A DNA stretch of 64,000 nucleotides from Ferruginibacter sp. (lineage in GTDB: Bacteria > Bacteroidota > Bacteroidia > Chitinophagales > Chitinophagaceae). Location of the stretch: positions 620,001-684,000 of the forward strand of contig JAHBTO010000001.1 in the NCBI GenBank assembly GCA_019638525.1, read 5' to 3'. A program made the position numbers and the translations under genes. This document shows positions 35,199 through 44,411 of this stretch, piece by piece (within the stretch, counting starts at the first letter, position 1; every line of letters begins with the position of its first letter). The notes below the pieces were generated by a model, which was given only the letters and a program-made list of their open reading frames with translations, did not search any database and was not told the DNA's origin.

Positions 35199-35849
35199 AT
35201 GGTTACACTAAAAGAATTTACCGAGGCCGAAATTATTGACCGGATAATTAAAGGCGAAAAACCGCTTTATGAAATTATTGTTAGGCGGTATAACCCTTAC
35301 TTGTATAAAATTGGCAGGTCGTATAATTTTAATCACGATGACACACAGGACCTGATGCAGGATACTTATATCAATGCATTTAAAAGTTTATCGCAATTTG
35401 AAAAGCGTTCAAATTTTAAAACATGGATTATTCGTATTATGCTGCATAATTGCTACCATAAAAAACAAAAATCAAGTTTTAAAAATGAAATTACAAACGA
35501 AATAATAAATGAAAACGCAGCACCAATGTTTACTCATTCAAATAACAATACCCAACATGAAATTCAAAACAGGGAGTTGGGACATATTTTAGAAAAAACA
35601 CTTTTAACCCTTCCGGAAGATTACAGGCTGGTATTTTCTTTAAGAGAAATTAACGGATTGAGTGTAGCCGAAACTTCATCTTTACTTGATATTAGTGAAG
35701 CGAATGTAAAAGTGCGATTAAACAGGGCTAAAGCTATGATGAGAGCCAAAATTGAAAAATCTTATGCCGCTGAAGAATTGTTTGATTTTAATTTAAGATA
35801 CTGTAACCCGTTTACCGAAAAAGTGATGAACATTATTAACCAACTTTAA
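35199..35849 (+). CDS. ECF-type RNA polymerase sigma factor
   Basis: A protein of 216 residues from the ATG MVTLKEFTEA. An ATG 45 bases upstream would overlap the DoxX gene and is rejected. Sigma region 2 includes DDTQDLMQDTYINAFKSLSQFEKRSNFKTW (core binding and -10 recognition, about 48-77). Region 4 carries LPEDYRLVFSLREINGLSVAETSSLL.ISEANVKVRLNRAK (about 142-184). No anti-sigma factor gene adjoins it. It lies 1 base after DoxX and 7 bases before folE, so it may control its own operon. Confidence 0.92.
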   Translation: MVTLKEFTEAEIIDRIIKGEKPLYEIIVRRYNPYLYKIGRSYNFNHDDTQDLMQDTYINAFKSLSQFEKRSNFKTWIIRIMLHNCYHKKQKSSFKNEITNEIINENAAPMFTHSNNNTQHEIQNRELGHILEKTLLTLPEDYRLVFSLREINGLSVAETSSLLDISEANVKVRLNRAKAMMRAKIEKSYAAEELFDFNLRYCNPFTEKVMNIINQL

Positions 35850-35856
35850 ATTAATT

Positions 35857-36504
35857 ATGAGCGAAGTATTAAATATAAATTTTAATAACAGGTCAATAAA
35901 TTCACCCATAAAAGAAAACGAATTTTTATTGAGCGATTACGAAAAGATAAAAAAGATAGAAGGTCTTTTTGCAGAAATAATGCAAACACTTGGCCTGAAT
36001 TTAAATGATGATAGTTTATGCAATACACCCAAAAGGGTTGCAAAAATGTTTGTAAAGGAAATGTTTAGCGGATTAAATCCGGATAACAAACCCTATATAA
36101 GCCTTTTTGAAAACAAATATGGCTACAAAAACATGTTGATAGAAAAGGATATAACCCTTTATTCAAACTGCGAACATCATTTTGTACTAATAATTGGTAA
36201 AGCGCATGTTGCCTATATACCGGGTAAACAGGTTATTGGATTATCAAAAATAAATCGACTGGTACAATATTATGCAAAGCGGCCTCAGGTACAGGAACGC
36301 TTAACTATACAAATTGCTGATGCTTTAAAAGAAATATTGCAGCATGATGATGTGGCGGTAGTAATTGAGGCCGATCATTTATGTGTGGCTTCAAGAGGAA
36401 TAAAAGATACCAATAGCAAAACCCATACAGCCAGTTACTCTGGCAGGTTTAAAGAAGAAGCTATAAAACAAGAGTTCCTGGCACATATTTACCACAAAAA
36501 ATAA
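35857..36504 (+). CDS. folE: GTP cyclohydrolase I
   Basis: A protein of 215 residues. It converts GTP to 7,8-dihydroneopterin triphosphate, the first step to folate and tetrahydrobiopterin. Motifs are TPKRVAKMFVKEM, NCEHHFVLIIGK (zinc site C and H residues), GLSKINRLVQYYAKRPQVQERL, and HLCVASRGI with the third zinc ligand Cys. The catalytic-loop PF that commonly follows the HHF motif is LI here, a mild difference. It is the third gene of the DoxX-sigma-folE operon. The grouping with a sigma factor suggests regulated pterin synthesis, perhaps a second folE rather than the housekeeping copy. Confidence 0.92.
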   Translation: MSEVLNINFNNRSINSPIKENEFLLSDYEKIKKIEGLFAEIMQTLGLNLNDDSLCNTPKRVAKMFVKEMFSGLNPDNKPYISLFENKYGYKNMLIEKDITLYSNCEHHFVLIIGKAHVAYIPGKQVIGLSKINRLVQYYAKRPQVQERLTIQIADALKEILQHDDVAVVIEADHLCVASRGIKDTNSKTHTASYSGRFKEEAIKQEFLAHIYHKK

Positions 36505-36702
36505 TTTTTACAATGTGGTTAATTAAAAAAATTCAGGCTTCTTTCAAAATATGTAAAACAGAAATGTTGTGGTATTGTTTTATTTATAAACGATGTTTTT
36601 AAATTCAAATCATTCTACATCATACAATAAAAAATACCGGGCATACAAATATTTTATAAAACTTGTATGGTCGGTATCAAATAGCAGTAGCTATTTAAAT
36701 AA

Positions 36703-37284
36703 TTATTTCTTCTCTATAACACCGCAACCAATTCTTGATCCGGCATTACCAGCCGGTTGAGATGTAAAATCATCCATACCGCTGTGTACAATTATTGAAT
36801 GGTTCAGCACATTTGTTTTTGCATCGCCGCCAATGGTCCATAAATCAGTTTCCATTTGTAATGTTCCTTTGCCGGTCGAATCTAAACTTACATTACCAAT
36901 ATCGCCTAAATGAAAACTTCCGGTTCCCCATTTACCATGTTGTTGGTTGGTGGGGTTCCAGTGGCCATGAGCGCCTTTACCCATATCGCCACAATCGGCC
37001 ATATCGTGTATATGTACCGCTACGCTTTTGTTTTTTAATGCCGGTACAGATAGCGTTACAGTTAATTTAACTTTTCCGTCCTGCGCCACAAAATCGGCAG
37101 TGCCGGTTAAAGTTGTATCGGGCATGGTTGCATTAAGGATTGCCACGGCATGGGCGCTTTCAGTTGTTGTAGCTTCTGTGTTGGCGGTATCTTTATTTTT
37201 ATCTGCATTATTGCACGCAATAAAAAACAAAGAGCCGGCAAGAAACATTGTTACAATACTTGCTAGTTGCTTAATCTTTTTCAT
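36703..37284 (-). CDS. Cu/Zn superoxide dismutase lipoprotein
   Basis: A protein of 193 residues with a lipobox (FFIAC, C24) and a linker to the SOD domain (about 45-190). Metal-ligand candidates are H91 and H93 (VHIHD), H108 (GHWNP), H116, H125 and D128 (HLGD), and H167 (VHSGMDD). C98 and C187 can form the usual disulfide, and R184 (GSRIGC) is the conserved active-site arginine. It removes superoxide in the periplasm or outer face of the envelope. It is a single gene on the minus strand. Confidence 0.92.
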   Translation of the reverse strand: MKKIKQLASIVTMFLAGSLFFIACNNADKNKDTANTEATTTESAHAVAILNATMPDTTLTGTADFVAQDGKVKLTVTLSVPALKNKSVAVHIHDMADCGDMGKGAHGHWNPTNQQHGKWGTGSFHLGDIGNVSLDSTGKGTLQMETDLWTIGGDAKTNVLNHSIIVHSGMDDFTSQPAGNAGSRIGCGVIEKK

Positions 37285-37397
37285 TATTGATGATTTTTAA
37301 TTTGGTTATTCAATATTCTTAAATGTACAAAAACAAAACTTTTAATAAAATGTTGTTATTGTTAGTGAATAGTTATTGCTACAGGTGCAAATAATAA

Positions 37398-39329
37398 TTA
37401 CCTGATAATGGTAACGGTTCCTTTTTCTTCTCTTTTAATTCCTTTGTATGAAAACGAAGCAACCCAAGCATAGCTGCCTTGCAATTGTTTTCCTTTATAA
37501 TAACCATTCCATCTTTCTGATGGGTTACGGGTATAAAAAATAAGTTCGCCATAACGATTATAAATTAACAGTAGATAATTACTTATAGCTGCAATGTTTC
37601 CCATTGCGCCAAAGTCATCATTCTTTGCATCGGCATTGGGTGTAAACGCATTTGGGAAAAACACATCGCCACAGGCGCTGCTTGGCGGTTCATTTATATG
37701 TACCGCTACAGAGGCATTACATCCATTATTGTCTGTTACTGTAACAGTATAATTTCCTGTAGCAAGGTTTGTGGCTGTTGCACCGCTTTGTGGCGGCACA
37801 GTGTTCCAGCTATATGTATAAGGCATAGCGCCTCCGCTTGCCATTGCTGTTGCTGTGCCATCTTTCTGTCCAAAACAACTGGCATCTTTTTTATTTGTTA
37901 TACTAATTGTGGGCGACGATGCCTGAATAATATTAATATTAATAATTTCGAAACATGATTTACTGTCGGTAACAGTAACGGTGTAATTGCCCGGTGTAAG
38001 CCCGCTTGCAGTTGATGCATTGCCGCCAGATGGCGACCAACTGTAAGTGTATGGCGCTGTACCACCATTTTGTGTTATAGCTGCCGAGCCAGTAGCAGCG
38101 CCGCAGCCGGGCTGTATAATTTTTACAGTATGCGATAAAGCTGCAGGTTGTGTAATTACAACCGGTGCAGTGGCTGTACAACTATTTAATGCGTTTACAG
38201 TAACCGTATATGTGCCGGCTGCTAATCCGGTTGCTGTTTGCACATTTTGTGCAGGCGTTGTATTCCATGTATAAAAAAATGGCGCTGCTGTTATTGGATT
38301 TACTGTAACGGATGCTGAGCCATTGGTATCACCAAAACAATCATTGTCTTTTACCACTGTAGTTGTAAGCCCAAGTATATTTATTGTTTGAGTAGTGGTT
38401 GATGGTGCATTGCCCGGGCCGGTAACGGTTAATGTAATGGTATAAGTGCCCGGCGCCGAAAATTCATGTGTAGGATTAGGCAGGGTTGATGTATTATTTG
38501 CCCCCGAACCAATATCTCCAAAGTTCCAGTTGGTGCCGGTAGGGCATAGGGCAGATGTGTTGGTGAAATTTACCGTTGTGCTGTTTGTACAAGAATAAAT
38601 AAATGCTGCGCTGTTAGGTGGCGCTTCGCCGATAGTAATATCATCTACTGCAAACCCTTCATAATTATTACATGTGGTGCCTGCACCAAATATAAACCTG
38701 AAGATAACATTGGGCACTCCCGCCAGGTTGGGCATGCAGTGATTAGCTGTAACCCATCTGCCGCTACCGCCACCGCCCTGGCAACTTCCTGCCGTAGTTT
38801 GTATATTACCCGACCACCCATCTCTTACTGTTGAAAGTGTATTTATATATTGTATGGGAGTGTAATTAAACCAGTTATCATTAAGGCAGTTAACCGGATC
38901 CGAAACTGAACCTACATTTGTCCAGGTGGCACCAAAATCGGTTGAGTATTGAAAACTGGCGCCATCAAATCTTCTTTCCATCTCCCAAAAAACAGCAAAA
39001 GAAATATACGGATATTGTAAGCTTGTAAAATCAAAACAAGGGCTTTGTAGCCAGGATGCTTCTGCATCATTATAGCTACTGCCTGTTAAGCCGCCCACTA
39101 TCCAGCATTTGGTACCCGATGCAGCACCGTTGATTACGGCTTTTGCCGGAGTGCCCCATGCCCAGTCAGAAAAATTTCCACCGGTTGTCCAGTTTCCGTT
39201 TGATGTTTCAAATCCTTCGTTGTATGGAAATACAGAAATAGGCGTACCACATTGGGCATTTGTTTTTATATAAGTTCCAAATGAAAAAAGTAATAAAAAA
39301 ATAAATCCTGTGGTTTTAAATAAATGCAA
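37398..39329 (-). CDS. Large secreted protein with PKD and SprB-like repeats and a T9SS type B C-terminal domain
   Basis: A protein of 643 residues with a signal peptide (ending IKTNA). An N-terminal lectin- or MAM-like beta domain (about 25-235) is followed by a PKD-like domain (about 240-320, with WNFGD) and three SprB-like repeats (about 320-550, each with an FY/YTYSW and a TYTVTV/NYTVTV block). The gliding-motility C-terminal (T9SS type B) domain is at about 555-643 (FFPNAFTPNADAKND, YNRYGELIF, YAW). Known SprB-type proteins are surface adhesins moved by the gliding machinery; function here is inferred. It stands alone. Confidence 0.86.
   Translation of the reverse strand: MHLFKTTGFIFLLLFSFGTYIKTNAQCGTPISVFPYNEGFETSNGNWTTGGNFSDWAWGTPAKAVINGAASGTKCWIVGGLTGSSYNDAEASWLQSPCFDFTSLQYPYISFAVFWEMERRFDGASFQYSTDFGATWTNVGSVSDPVNCLNDNWFNYTPIQYINTLSTVRDGWSGNIQTTAGSCQGGGGSGRWVTANHCMPNLAGVPNVIFRFIFGAGTTCNNYEGFAVDDITIGEAPPNSAAFIYSCTNSTTVNFTNTSALCPTGTNWNFGDIGSGANNTSTLPNPTHEFSAPGTYTITLTVTGPGNAPSTTTQTINILGLTTTVVKDNDCFGDTNGSASVTVNPITAAPFFYTWNTTPAQNVQTATGLAAGTYTVTVNALNSCTATAPVVITQPAALSHTVKIIQPGCGAATGSAAITQNGGTAPYTYSWSPSGGNASTASGLTPGNYTVTVTDSKSCFEIININIIQASSPTISITNKKDASCFGQKDGTATAMASGGAMPYTYSWNTVPPQSGATATNLATGNYTVTVTDNNGCNASVAVHINEPPSSACGDVFFPNAFTPNADAKNDDFGAMGNIAAISNYLLLIYNRYGELIFYTRNPSERWNGYYKGKQLQGSYAWVASFSYKGIKREEKGTVTIIR
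37680..38375 (-). repeat. Three tandem SprB-like protein repeats
   Basis: Within the 37398 gene. Three units of about 75 residues, each with C-x(2-3)-G...G.A pattern, a YxW/YTYSW core, and a G(T/N)YTVTV end. This is the SprB-repeat pattern of Bacteroidota adhesins. Confidence 0.7.
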
Positions 39330-39417
39330 GCGTAAATTTTTAATTAAGTTTTCAAAGCTACTTCAATAAAGTTTTATTAGCACAAATTGCAACATACTAA
39401 ATGTGTTATCCCCAATT

Positions 39418-39792
39418 TTATTCCTCGGTTCGTTTTACAATCAAATACCAATTATTATCTAATGGTAAATATCCATACTCATAACAATAAAAATATGTAT
39501 TGCCGTTTTTGGCGGTGTATTGATGTGTATGGTATTTAAACTGAAAACCTTTTTCTATCAGTTTATCTTTGTTGGCTTTTACTGTTGATTCTGTTTCGGG
39601 CAACAGGCTTTCCAGTATCCTTCGGTTTTTGCCAAGGGCATTATTAACATTACGTATATAATTATTTGCGGCGCTTTTAAGCTCATTATTGTAGGCAGCC
39701 CGGCAATAATCGTCACAAAATTTCTTATCGCTACGGCCTTTTACAGGCTTTTTACAAAACAGGCATGTTTTGGTTTCTTTTTGCTCTGGCAT
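39418..39792 (-). CDS. Zinc-ribbon protein of unknown function
   Basis: A protein of 124 residues with an N-terminal treble-clef-like zinc ribbon formed by C10, C13, C26 and C30 (CLFC...FCDDYC). A helical middle and a compact Tyr-rich C-terminal part (about 85-124) follow. Likely nucleic-acid or protein binding, but that is inferred only from the ribbon. No family identified. It is alone on the minus strand, divergent from ssb. Confidence 0.72.
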   Translation of the reverse strand: MPEQKETKTCLFCKKPVKGRSDKKFCDDYCRAAYNNELKSAANNYIRNVNNALGKNRRILESLLPETESTVKANKDKLIEKGFQFKYHTHQYTAKNGNTYFYCYEYGYLPLDNNWYLIVKRTEE

Positions 39793-40000
39793 AATACTGG
39801 CTTGAGTTTTATCAAATATTGTTTCCGATACAACCGTTTACATACGGTTATAAAGGTAAGTAAAAGGATAATCTCCGGCTATGGCTTTTTTGCAACCCCA
39901 TCTTTGTGTTGTCAATCGCAAATAACAAACGGTTGATTGAAATAAATTAATAACCGCAGACCCGGATAAAAAATGAAGGGCGAGCACAAAACTTACAACT

Positions 40001-40345
40001 ATGTACGCATTAAAAAACAAAGTTCAACTGATTGGAAACTTAGGCAATGCTCCTGAAGTAAAAACAACCGAAAGTGGTAAAAAACTAGCCCGTTTTTCTG
40101 TGGCCACTAATGAAAGCTATCGCAATGCAAACGGCGAAAAAGTTACAGAAACCACCTGGCATAATTTAGTTGCCTGGGGTAAAGTGGCAGAAATTGCTGA
40201 AAAGTATTTATCAAAAGGATCTGAAGTAGCCATTGAAGGCAAACTCATCAATCGCAATTATTCAGATAAGGACGGCAATAAAAAGTACATCACCGAAGTG
40301 CAGGTGAACGAGCTGTTGCTTTTGGGTGCTAAAGCATCGGCTTAA
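40001..40345 (+). CDS. ssb: Single-stranded DNA-binding protein
   Basis: A protein of 114 residues with a full OB fold (NKVQLIGNLGNAPEV, ARFSVATNES, TWHNLVAWGKVAE, GSEVAIEGKL and NRNYSDKDGNKKYITEVQ). It lacks the acidic tail with a terminal FDDDIPF that full-length Ssb proteins use to recruit partners, so it is a short paralogue rather than the main Ssb. A strong terminator hairpin follows at 40351. Confidence 0.92.
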   Translation: MYALKNKVQLIGNLGNAPEVKTTESGKKLARFSVATNESYRNANGEKVTETTWHNLVAWGKVAEIAEKYLSKGSEVAIEGKLINRNYSDKDGNKKYITEVQVNELLLLGAKASA

Positions 40346-40350
40346 AATGT

Positions 40351-40394
40351 AAGAACGCCGGCATACTATAAATTTGCCGGCGTTCTTTTGTATT
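40351..40394 (+). terminator. Intrinsic terminator after ssb
   Basis: A 13-bp perfect stem, AAGAACGCCGGCA / TGCCGGCGTTCTT, with an 11-base loop and a following TTGTATTT. It separates ssb from the helicase gene, which then needs its own promoter. Confidence 0.88.
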
Positions 40395-40416
40395 TATCAT
40401 TCTTATCTTTATTGCA

Positions 40417-42885
40417 ATGCAAAACATAGAAAGAAACGAAATGTTTGACCTTGCATACCGCTTTGTAACCGAAACCAGCGAAAACATTTTTCTTACCGGT
40501 AAAGCGGGCACGGGCAAAACAACTTTTTTAAAATACCTGAAAGAGAACAGCACCAAAAACATTATTGTGGCGGCGCCAACCGGCGTAGCTGCTATTAATG
40601 CAGGGGGTGTAACATTACATAGTTTGTTCCAGTTGCCCTTTCATCCTTTTTTACCAACAAAAATCAATAAGGAGGAATTGCTGGCTAAAATAAAGTTCAA
40701 CAAACAACGGCTTACCCTATTACGTAAAATGGAGCTGCTGGTAATTGACGAAGTAAGCATGGTGCGTTGCGATGTGATGGATGCTATTGATACCATTTTA
40801 AAACATGCCCGTAAAAATTACCAACTGCCGTTTGGTGGCACACAAATATTATTCATTGGCGACCTGTACCAATTGCCTCCTGTTGCCCAAAATTTAGAAT
40901 GGAGTATCTTAAAAGAATATTACGAATCGCCGTTTTTTTTCGACAGTATAGTTGTTAAAGAGCAATCGCCTTTACTGATTGAGTTAGACAAGATTTACCG
41001 ACAAAACGAACAAAGCTTTGTAAGGCTGCTTAATAAAATTCGAAATAATGATATGGATGCAGATGATTTTGAAGACCTGCACACAAGATATCTTCCGCAT
41101 TTCAACCCATCTTCTGATGAAAAATATATCACACTCACATCTCATAATAAACAAGCCGATAAGATAAACGAGGTTAAGTTGTATAATTTAAACAGTTCTT
41201 CATTTTTGTACAAGGCAAAGATAGAAGATGAGTTTCCTGAAAATTTATACCCTGTAGAAGAAGAGCTTGAATTAAAAGAAGGCGCCCAGGTTATGTTTTT
41301 AAAAAACGATGTGATACAAAAAAGATATTTCAACGGTAAGATAGGAATTGTAAAAGAACTTCAAAACGAAAAAATAATAGTAGAATGCGATGGTGCCGAA
41401 ATTGAAGTTGGGCAGGAAACATGGGAAAACACCCGTTATACACTTAACCATGCAGACGGAAAACTGGAGCAAGAAATCATAGGCACTTTTACACAATATC
41501 CAATACGGCTTGCATGGGCCGTTACTATACACAAAAGCCAGGGCCTTACTTTTGAAAAAGTAATGATTGATGCCGGCGCAGCTTTCAGCAGCGGGCAGGT
41601 GTATGTGGCATTAAGCCGCTGTACAAGCCTGGAAGGGATTGTTTTGATAAGTAAAATACCGGCTACAGCCATCCATAATAACGATAATGTTTTAAAAGGA
41701 CAGCAATTGCTTGCTTATAAAGGCAACCTGGCAGACCGCTTTGCCGCAGCAAGGCAAATATTTACGCAGCAATTACTAGAAGATATTTTTTCTTTTGCAG
41801 AAATAGCAGCCTGCGCACAGCAGCTTGAACAACAAATTAAACATCACAAAGAAAAAATAAATAAGGAAGCATTGGGATGGATAAATGATTTTAATAGGCA
41901 TTTAACTACCGATAAAGAAGTGGGCTTTAAATTCATTGGCCATATTTCGCATTTGCTGAAGGCAGAAGGTATTATAGAAAACAATGCAGCGCTGCAAAAA
42001 CGAATTACGGATGCGGCCAATCATTTTATTCCAAAACTGGAACATTATTTATATGAATTGAAATCACACCCCTTAAATACAGAGCATAAAGAAGCAGCCA
42101 AGCCTGTTGATGAAAAACTAAATGAGCTTGCTATTGCAATTTACCATGGTATTTATAATATGCAGTATTGCAAGCAGGCTTTTTCTGTTACCGGCTTTTT
42201 GCAGTATAAATTAAAATTTACGCTTCCAAAGTTTAATCTTAGCTGCTATGCCAGCGAAGCCTCCGAAACAATAAACAGCAACGAAGCTAATGCCGAACTT
42301 TATGAAACATTAAACCGCTGGCGCAATATGGTTTGTGCCGAAAGCGGGCAACCCATCTATATGGTTGCCAATAAGGCTACATTAAAAGAAATTAGCTTTT
42401 ACCTTCCATTAAATAAAAAAGACTTGTTGCAAATAAAAGGGTTTGGAAAAGCAAAAGTTGAAAAATATGGTGATGAAATTTTAGAAGCTGTGGAAAGTTA
42501 TTGCAACCGATATGGGTTAGAAACAAACATGGCCCCTAAAACAATAACTATAAAAAAAGAACGAAAACATAAAAACAGCGAAATAAAAACCGATACAAAA
42601 ACAGTTACTTTCAATTTATATAAAGAAGGTAAAGATATTACAACTATTGCCAAAGAAAGAAAACTAACAACCAACACTATTGAAGGCCACCTTGCCTGGT
42701 TAATTGCTAATGAAGAGATTGACATCAATGAACTGGTAAGCAGTAAAAAACAAAAACTGGTATTGGAGGCTGCTGCTGTATATGGAACAGAAAGCCACAA
42801 AACATTAATTGATATGTTACATGGAGAAGTTAGTTATGGAGAATTAAAGATGGTGCTTGCGGCAAATAAAGCAATAATAAAATAA
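40417..42885 (+). CDS. PIF1-like SF1 helicase with HRDC and helix-turn-helix domains
   Basis: A protein of 822 residues. The PIF1-like helicase core begins at once with Walker A GKAGTGKTT (28-36) and continues with VIDEVSMVRCDVMDAID, HKSQGLTFEKV and VALSRC. A middle region of unknown function is followed by an HRDC domain (about 627-697, with a YMVANKATLKEI to QIKGFGKAKVEKYG pattern) and a C-terminal helix-turn-helix domain (about 728-820, ERKLTTNTIEGHLAWLI). PIF1 enzymes unwind G-quadruplexes and stalled forks; HRDC and HTH suggest added DNA-binding ability. A bidirectional terminator separates it from the convergent metalloprotease gene. Confidence 0.9.
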   Translation: MQNIERNEMFDLAYRFVTETSENIFLTGKAGTGKTTFLKYLKENSTKNIIVAAPTGVAAINAGGVTLHSLFQLPFHPFLPTKINKEELLAKIKFNKQRLTLLRKMELLVIDEVSMVRCDVMDAIDTILKHARKNYQLPFGGTQILFIGDLYQLPPVAQNLEWSILKEYYESPFFFDSIVVKEQSPLLIELDKIYRQNEQSFVRLLNKIRNNDMDADDFEDLHTRYLPHFNPSSDEKYITLTSHNKQADKINEVKLYNLNSSSFLYKAKIEDEFPENLYPVEEELELKEGAQVMFLKNDVIQKRYFNGKIGIVKELQNEKIIVECDGAEIEVGQETWENTRYTLNHADGKLEQEIIGTFTQYPIRLAWAVTIHKSQGLTFEKVMIDAGAAFSSGQVYVALSRCTSLEGIVLISKIPATAIHNNDNVLKGQQLLAYKGNLADRFAAARQIFTQQLLEDIFSFAEIAACAQQLEQQIKHHKEKINKEALGWINDFNRHLTTDKEVGFKFIGHISHLLKAEGIIENNAALQKRITDAANHFIPKLEHYLYELKSHPLNTEHKEAAKPVDEKLNELAIAIYHGIYNMQYCKQAFSVTGFLQYKLKFTLPKFNLSCYASEASETINSNEANAELYETLNRWRNMVCAESGQPIYMVANKATLKEISFYLPLNKKDLLQIKGFGKAKVEKYGDEILEAVESYCNRYGLETNMAPKTITIKKERKHKNSEIKTDTKTVTFNLYKEGKDITTIAKERKLTTNTIEGHLAWLIANEEIDINELVSSKKQKLVLEAAAVYGTESHKTLIDMLHGEVSYGELKMVLAANKAIIK

Positions 42886-42905
42886 AAATTTATCTATAAA
42901 TATAA

Positions 42906-42940
42906 ATTATAAGGGGCGGCAAGTTGCCGCCCCTTATAAT
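42906..42940. terminator. Bidirectional terminator between convergent genes
   Basis: A near-perfect palindrome with 17-base arms, ATTATAAGGGGCGGCAA and its complement, centred near 42923. It is rich in G+C at the core, with A/T-rich ends and a T-run on each strand. It lies between the helicase gene (plus) and the metalloprotease gene (minus). Confidence 0.85.
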
Positions 42941-42957
42941 TTTACAAAAAACCTTTT

Positions 42958-44340
42958 TTATTTTCCTGGCACCGTAACCGGCGATGACAGGAAATTAAAT
43001 GTTAGTTTTTGATACCTGTTGTTCACCACATCATCCTGGTAAACAGAAAACTCAATTTTTACTTTTTGGCCTTTCAGGTCGGGCATATCTTTAAAAGGAA
43101 AAAACAGTTCCAGGTTTTTCTTCCCGTTTTTATTAAAGCTTGTATTGGTGCTGGGCATTAGTCTCATCTTAACATAAGTGGCAGCCATTTTGTTCCAGCT
43201 ATAATTTTCATTTGTGGTAGGTATGTAATACATTCCATCTTCAGTGGTTAGGCGAGCAACAAAATAAACCGTACCCAATAAAGCGCTTGTCTGAATGTCG
43301 AATGAAGGATATATCAATAGGCCTTTTTTAACATTATCTGTTTTTATTTCGCCGTAATCAATATTTGTAATTTGAATTTTAGGAACAGCCAGATCAGATA
43401 TTTTCTTGTCTTTTGGATACAGGGCAGCTATTAATTTTTTATCGCCTTCTGATATTTCGGTGTTTGATCCTACAGTAAAACCGTCAAGAGTTTGCCATGC
43501 ATATACGGGATAGTGCATAATGGAAAGCGGATCGTAGCTGGTGCCATTGGTGTAAAAAATATCGCTTGCTTCCAGTACATTAAAATCAACTTTGGCTTTA
43601 TTCCAGCCCTGGTATTTTGCGTAATATTTATATACCGTATCCTTATTCCATTTTATACCGTTTGGATAGCTTTGCTCGTGCAACAAACCAAGTGCATGTC
43701 CAAATTCATGTTCAGTGGTACCCCTCATTGAGCTGTAGTTCCATTTTATGTTAGGATCTTTAAAAGCTACCACATCTCTATACAGATCGCCATAAGTATA
43801 ATTATTAAAATTAGTTCCTTTGCGTTTTAGGTATTCTAAAAAAGGGCCGCCTTTTTTAAACTGTTCCACATATGCTTTATAATCTATAAAATCCGAAGTG
43901 TCGAGATTTAATGTTTGCAGGTATTGCGGTACATTATTGCAGGCAATACCCAATTGCGAATTGTGGCCAAGGTTATCATCACGGCTACCAAGTTTTATCC
44001 TGATGTTTGTTACAGGTGTATTATCGGGTACAAATTTAAAAGTGATATTGGCGTATTGCTCCCAGCTTTTTGCATATTGCATAATCATGTTGCGTAAGCT
44101 TTGGCTGCCCACATCATCCATAAATTTTACGAGAATTACATCACCGTTTTCCCAAATCAGGTCATTATTTGCAACGTTCCTGCCCTGGGTAGTATCTATT
44201 GCTGTTGGTAATAATGCGCTGCCCATCAGGGTTGTACATGGCGCTTTAAATGGCATAGAGCCTTTAAGTGATTTTTTTTGAGCCTGTACAACAAAGTTCA
44301 AAAACATCAGCGCCATCATCATTAAAAAAACCTTTTTCAT
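42958..44340 (-). CDS. Secreted M12A (astacin-like) zinc metalloprotease
   Basis: A protein of 460 residues with a signal peptide (ending VVQAQ). The protease domain spans about residues 70-310 and has the metzincin motif HEFGHALGLLHE (H211, E212, H215, H221) and a Met-turn SIMHY near residue 280. The long C-terminal region (about 315-460) is beta-rich and unassigned. It cleaves proteins outside the cytoplasm; the substrate is unknown. The promoter region is A/T-rich and holds the upstream CHAT gene stop 72 bases away. Confidence 0.9.
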   Translation of the reverse strand: MKKVFLMMMALMFLNFVVQAQKKSLKGSMPFKAPCTTLMGSALLPTAIDTTQGRNVANNDLIWENGDVILVKFMDDVGSQSLRNMIMQYAKSWEQYANITFKFVPDNTPVTNIRIKLGSRDDNLGHNSQLGIACNNVPQYLQTLNLDTSDFIDYKAYVEQFKKGGPFLEYLKRKGTNFNNYTYGDLYRDVVAFKDPNIKWNYSSMRGTTEHEFGHALGLLHEQSYPNGIKWNKDTVYKYYAKYQGWNKAKVDFNVLEASDIFYTNGTSYDPLSIMHYPVYAWQTLDGFTVGSNTEISEGDKKLIAALYPKDKKISDLAVPKIQITNIDYGEIKTDNVKKGLLIYPSFDIQTSALLGTVYFVARLTTEDGMYYIPTTNENYSWNKMAATYVKMRLMPSTNTSFNKNGKKNLELFFPFKDMPDLKGQKVKIEFSVYQDDVVNNRYQKLTFNFLSSPVTVPGK

Positions 44341-44411
44341 AATTGTTGTTTTTTGTTATTAAAATTAAATTTTTTAAAAATTTATAGCAATACCCTGCAG
44401 CCGGTATTTAC

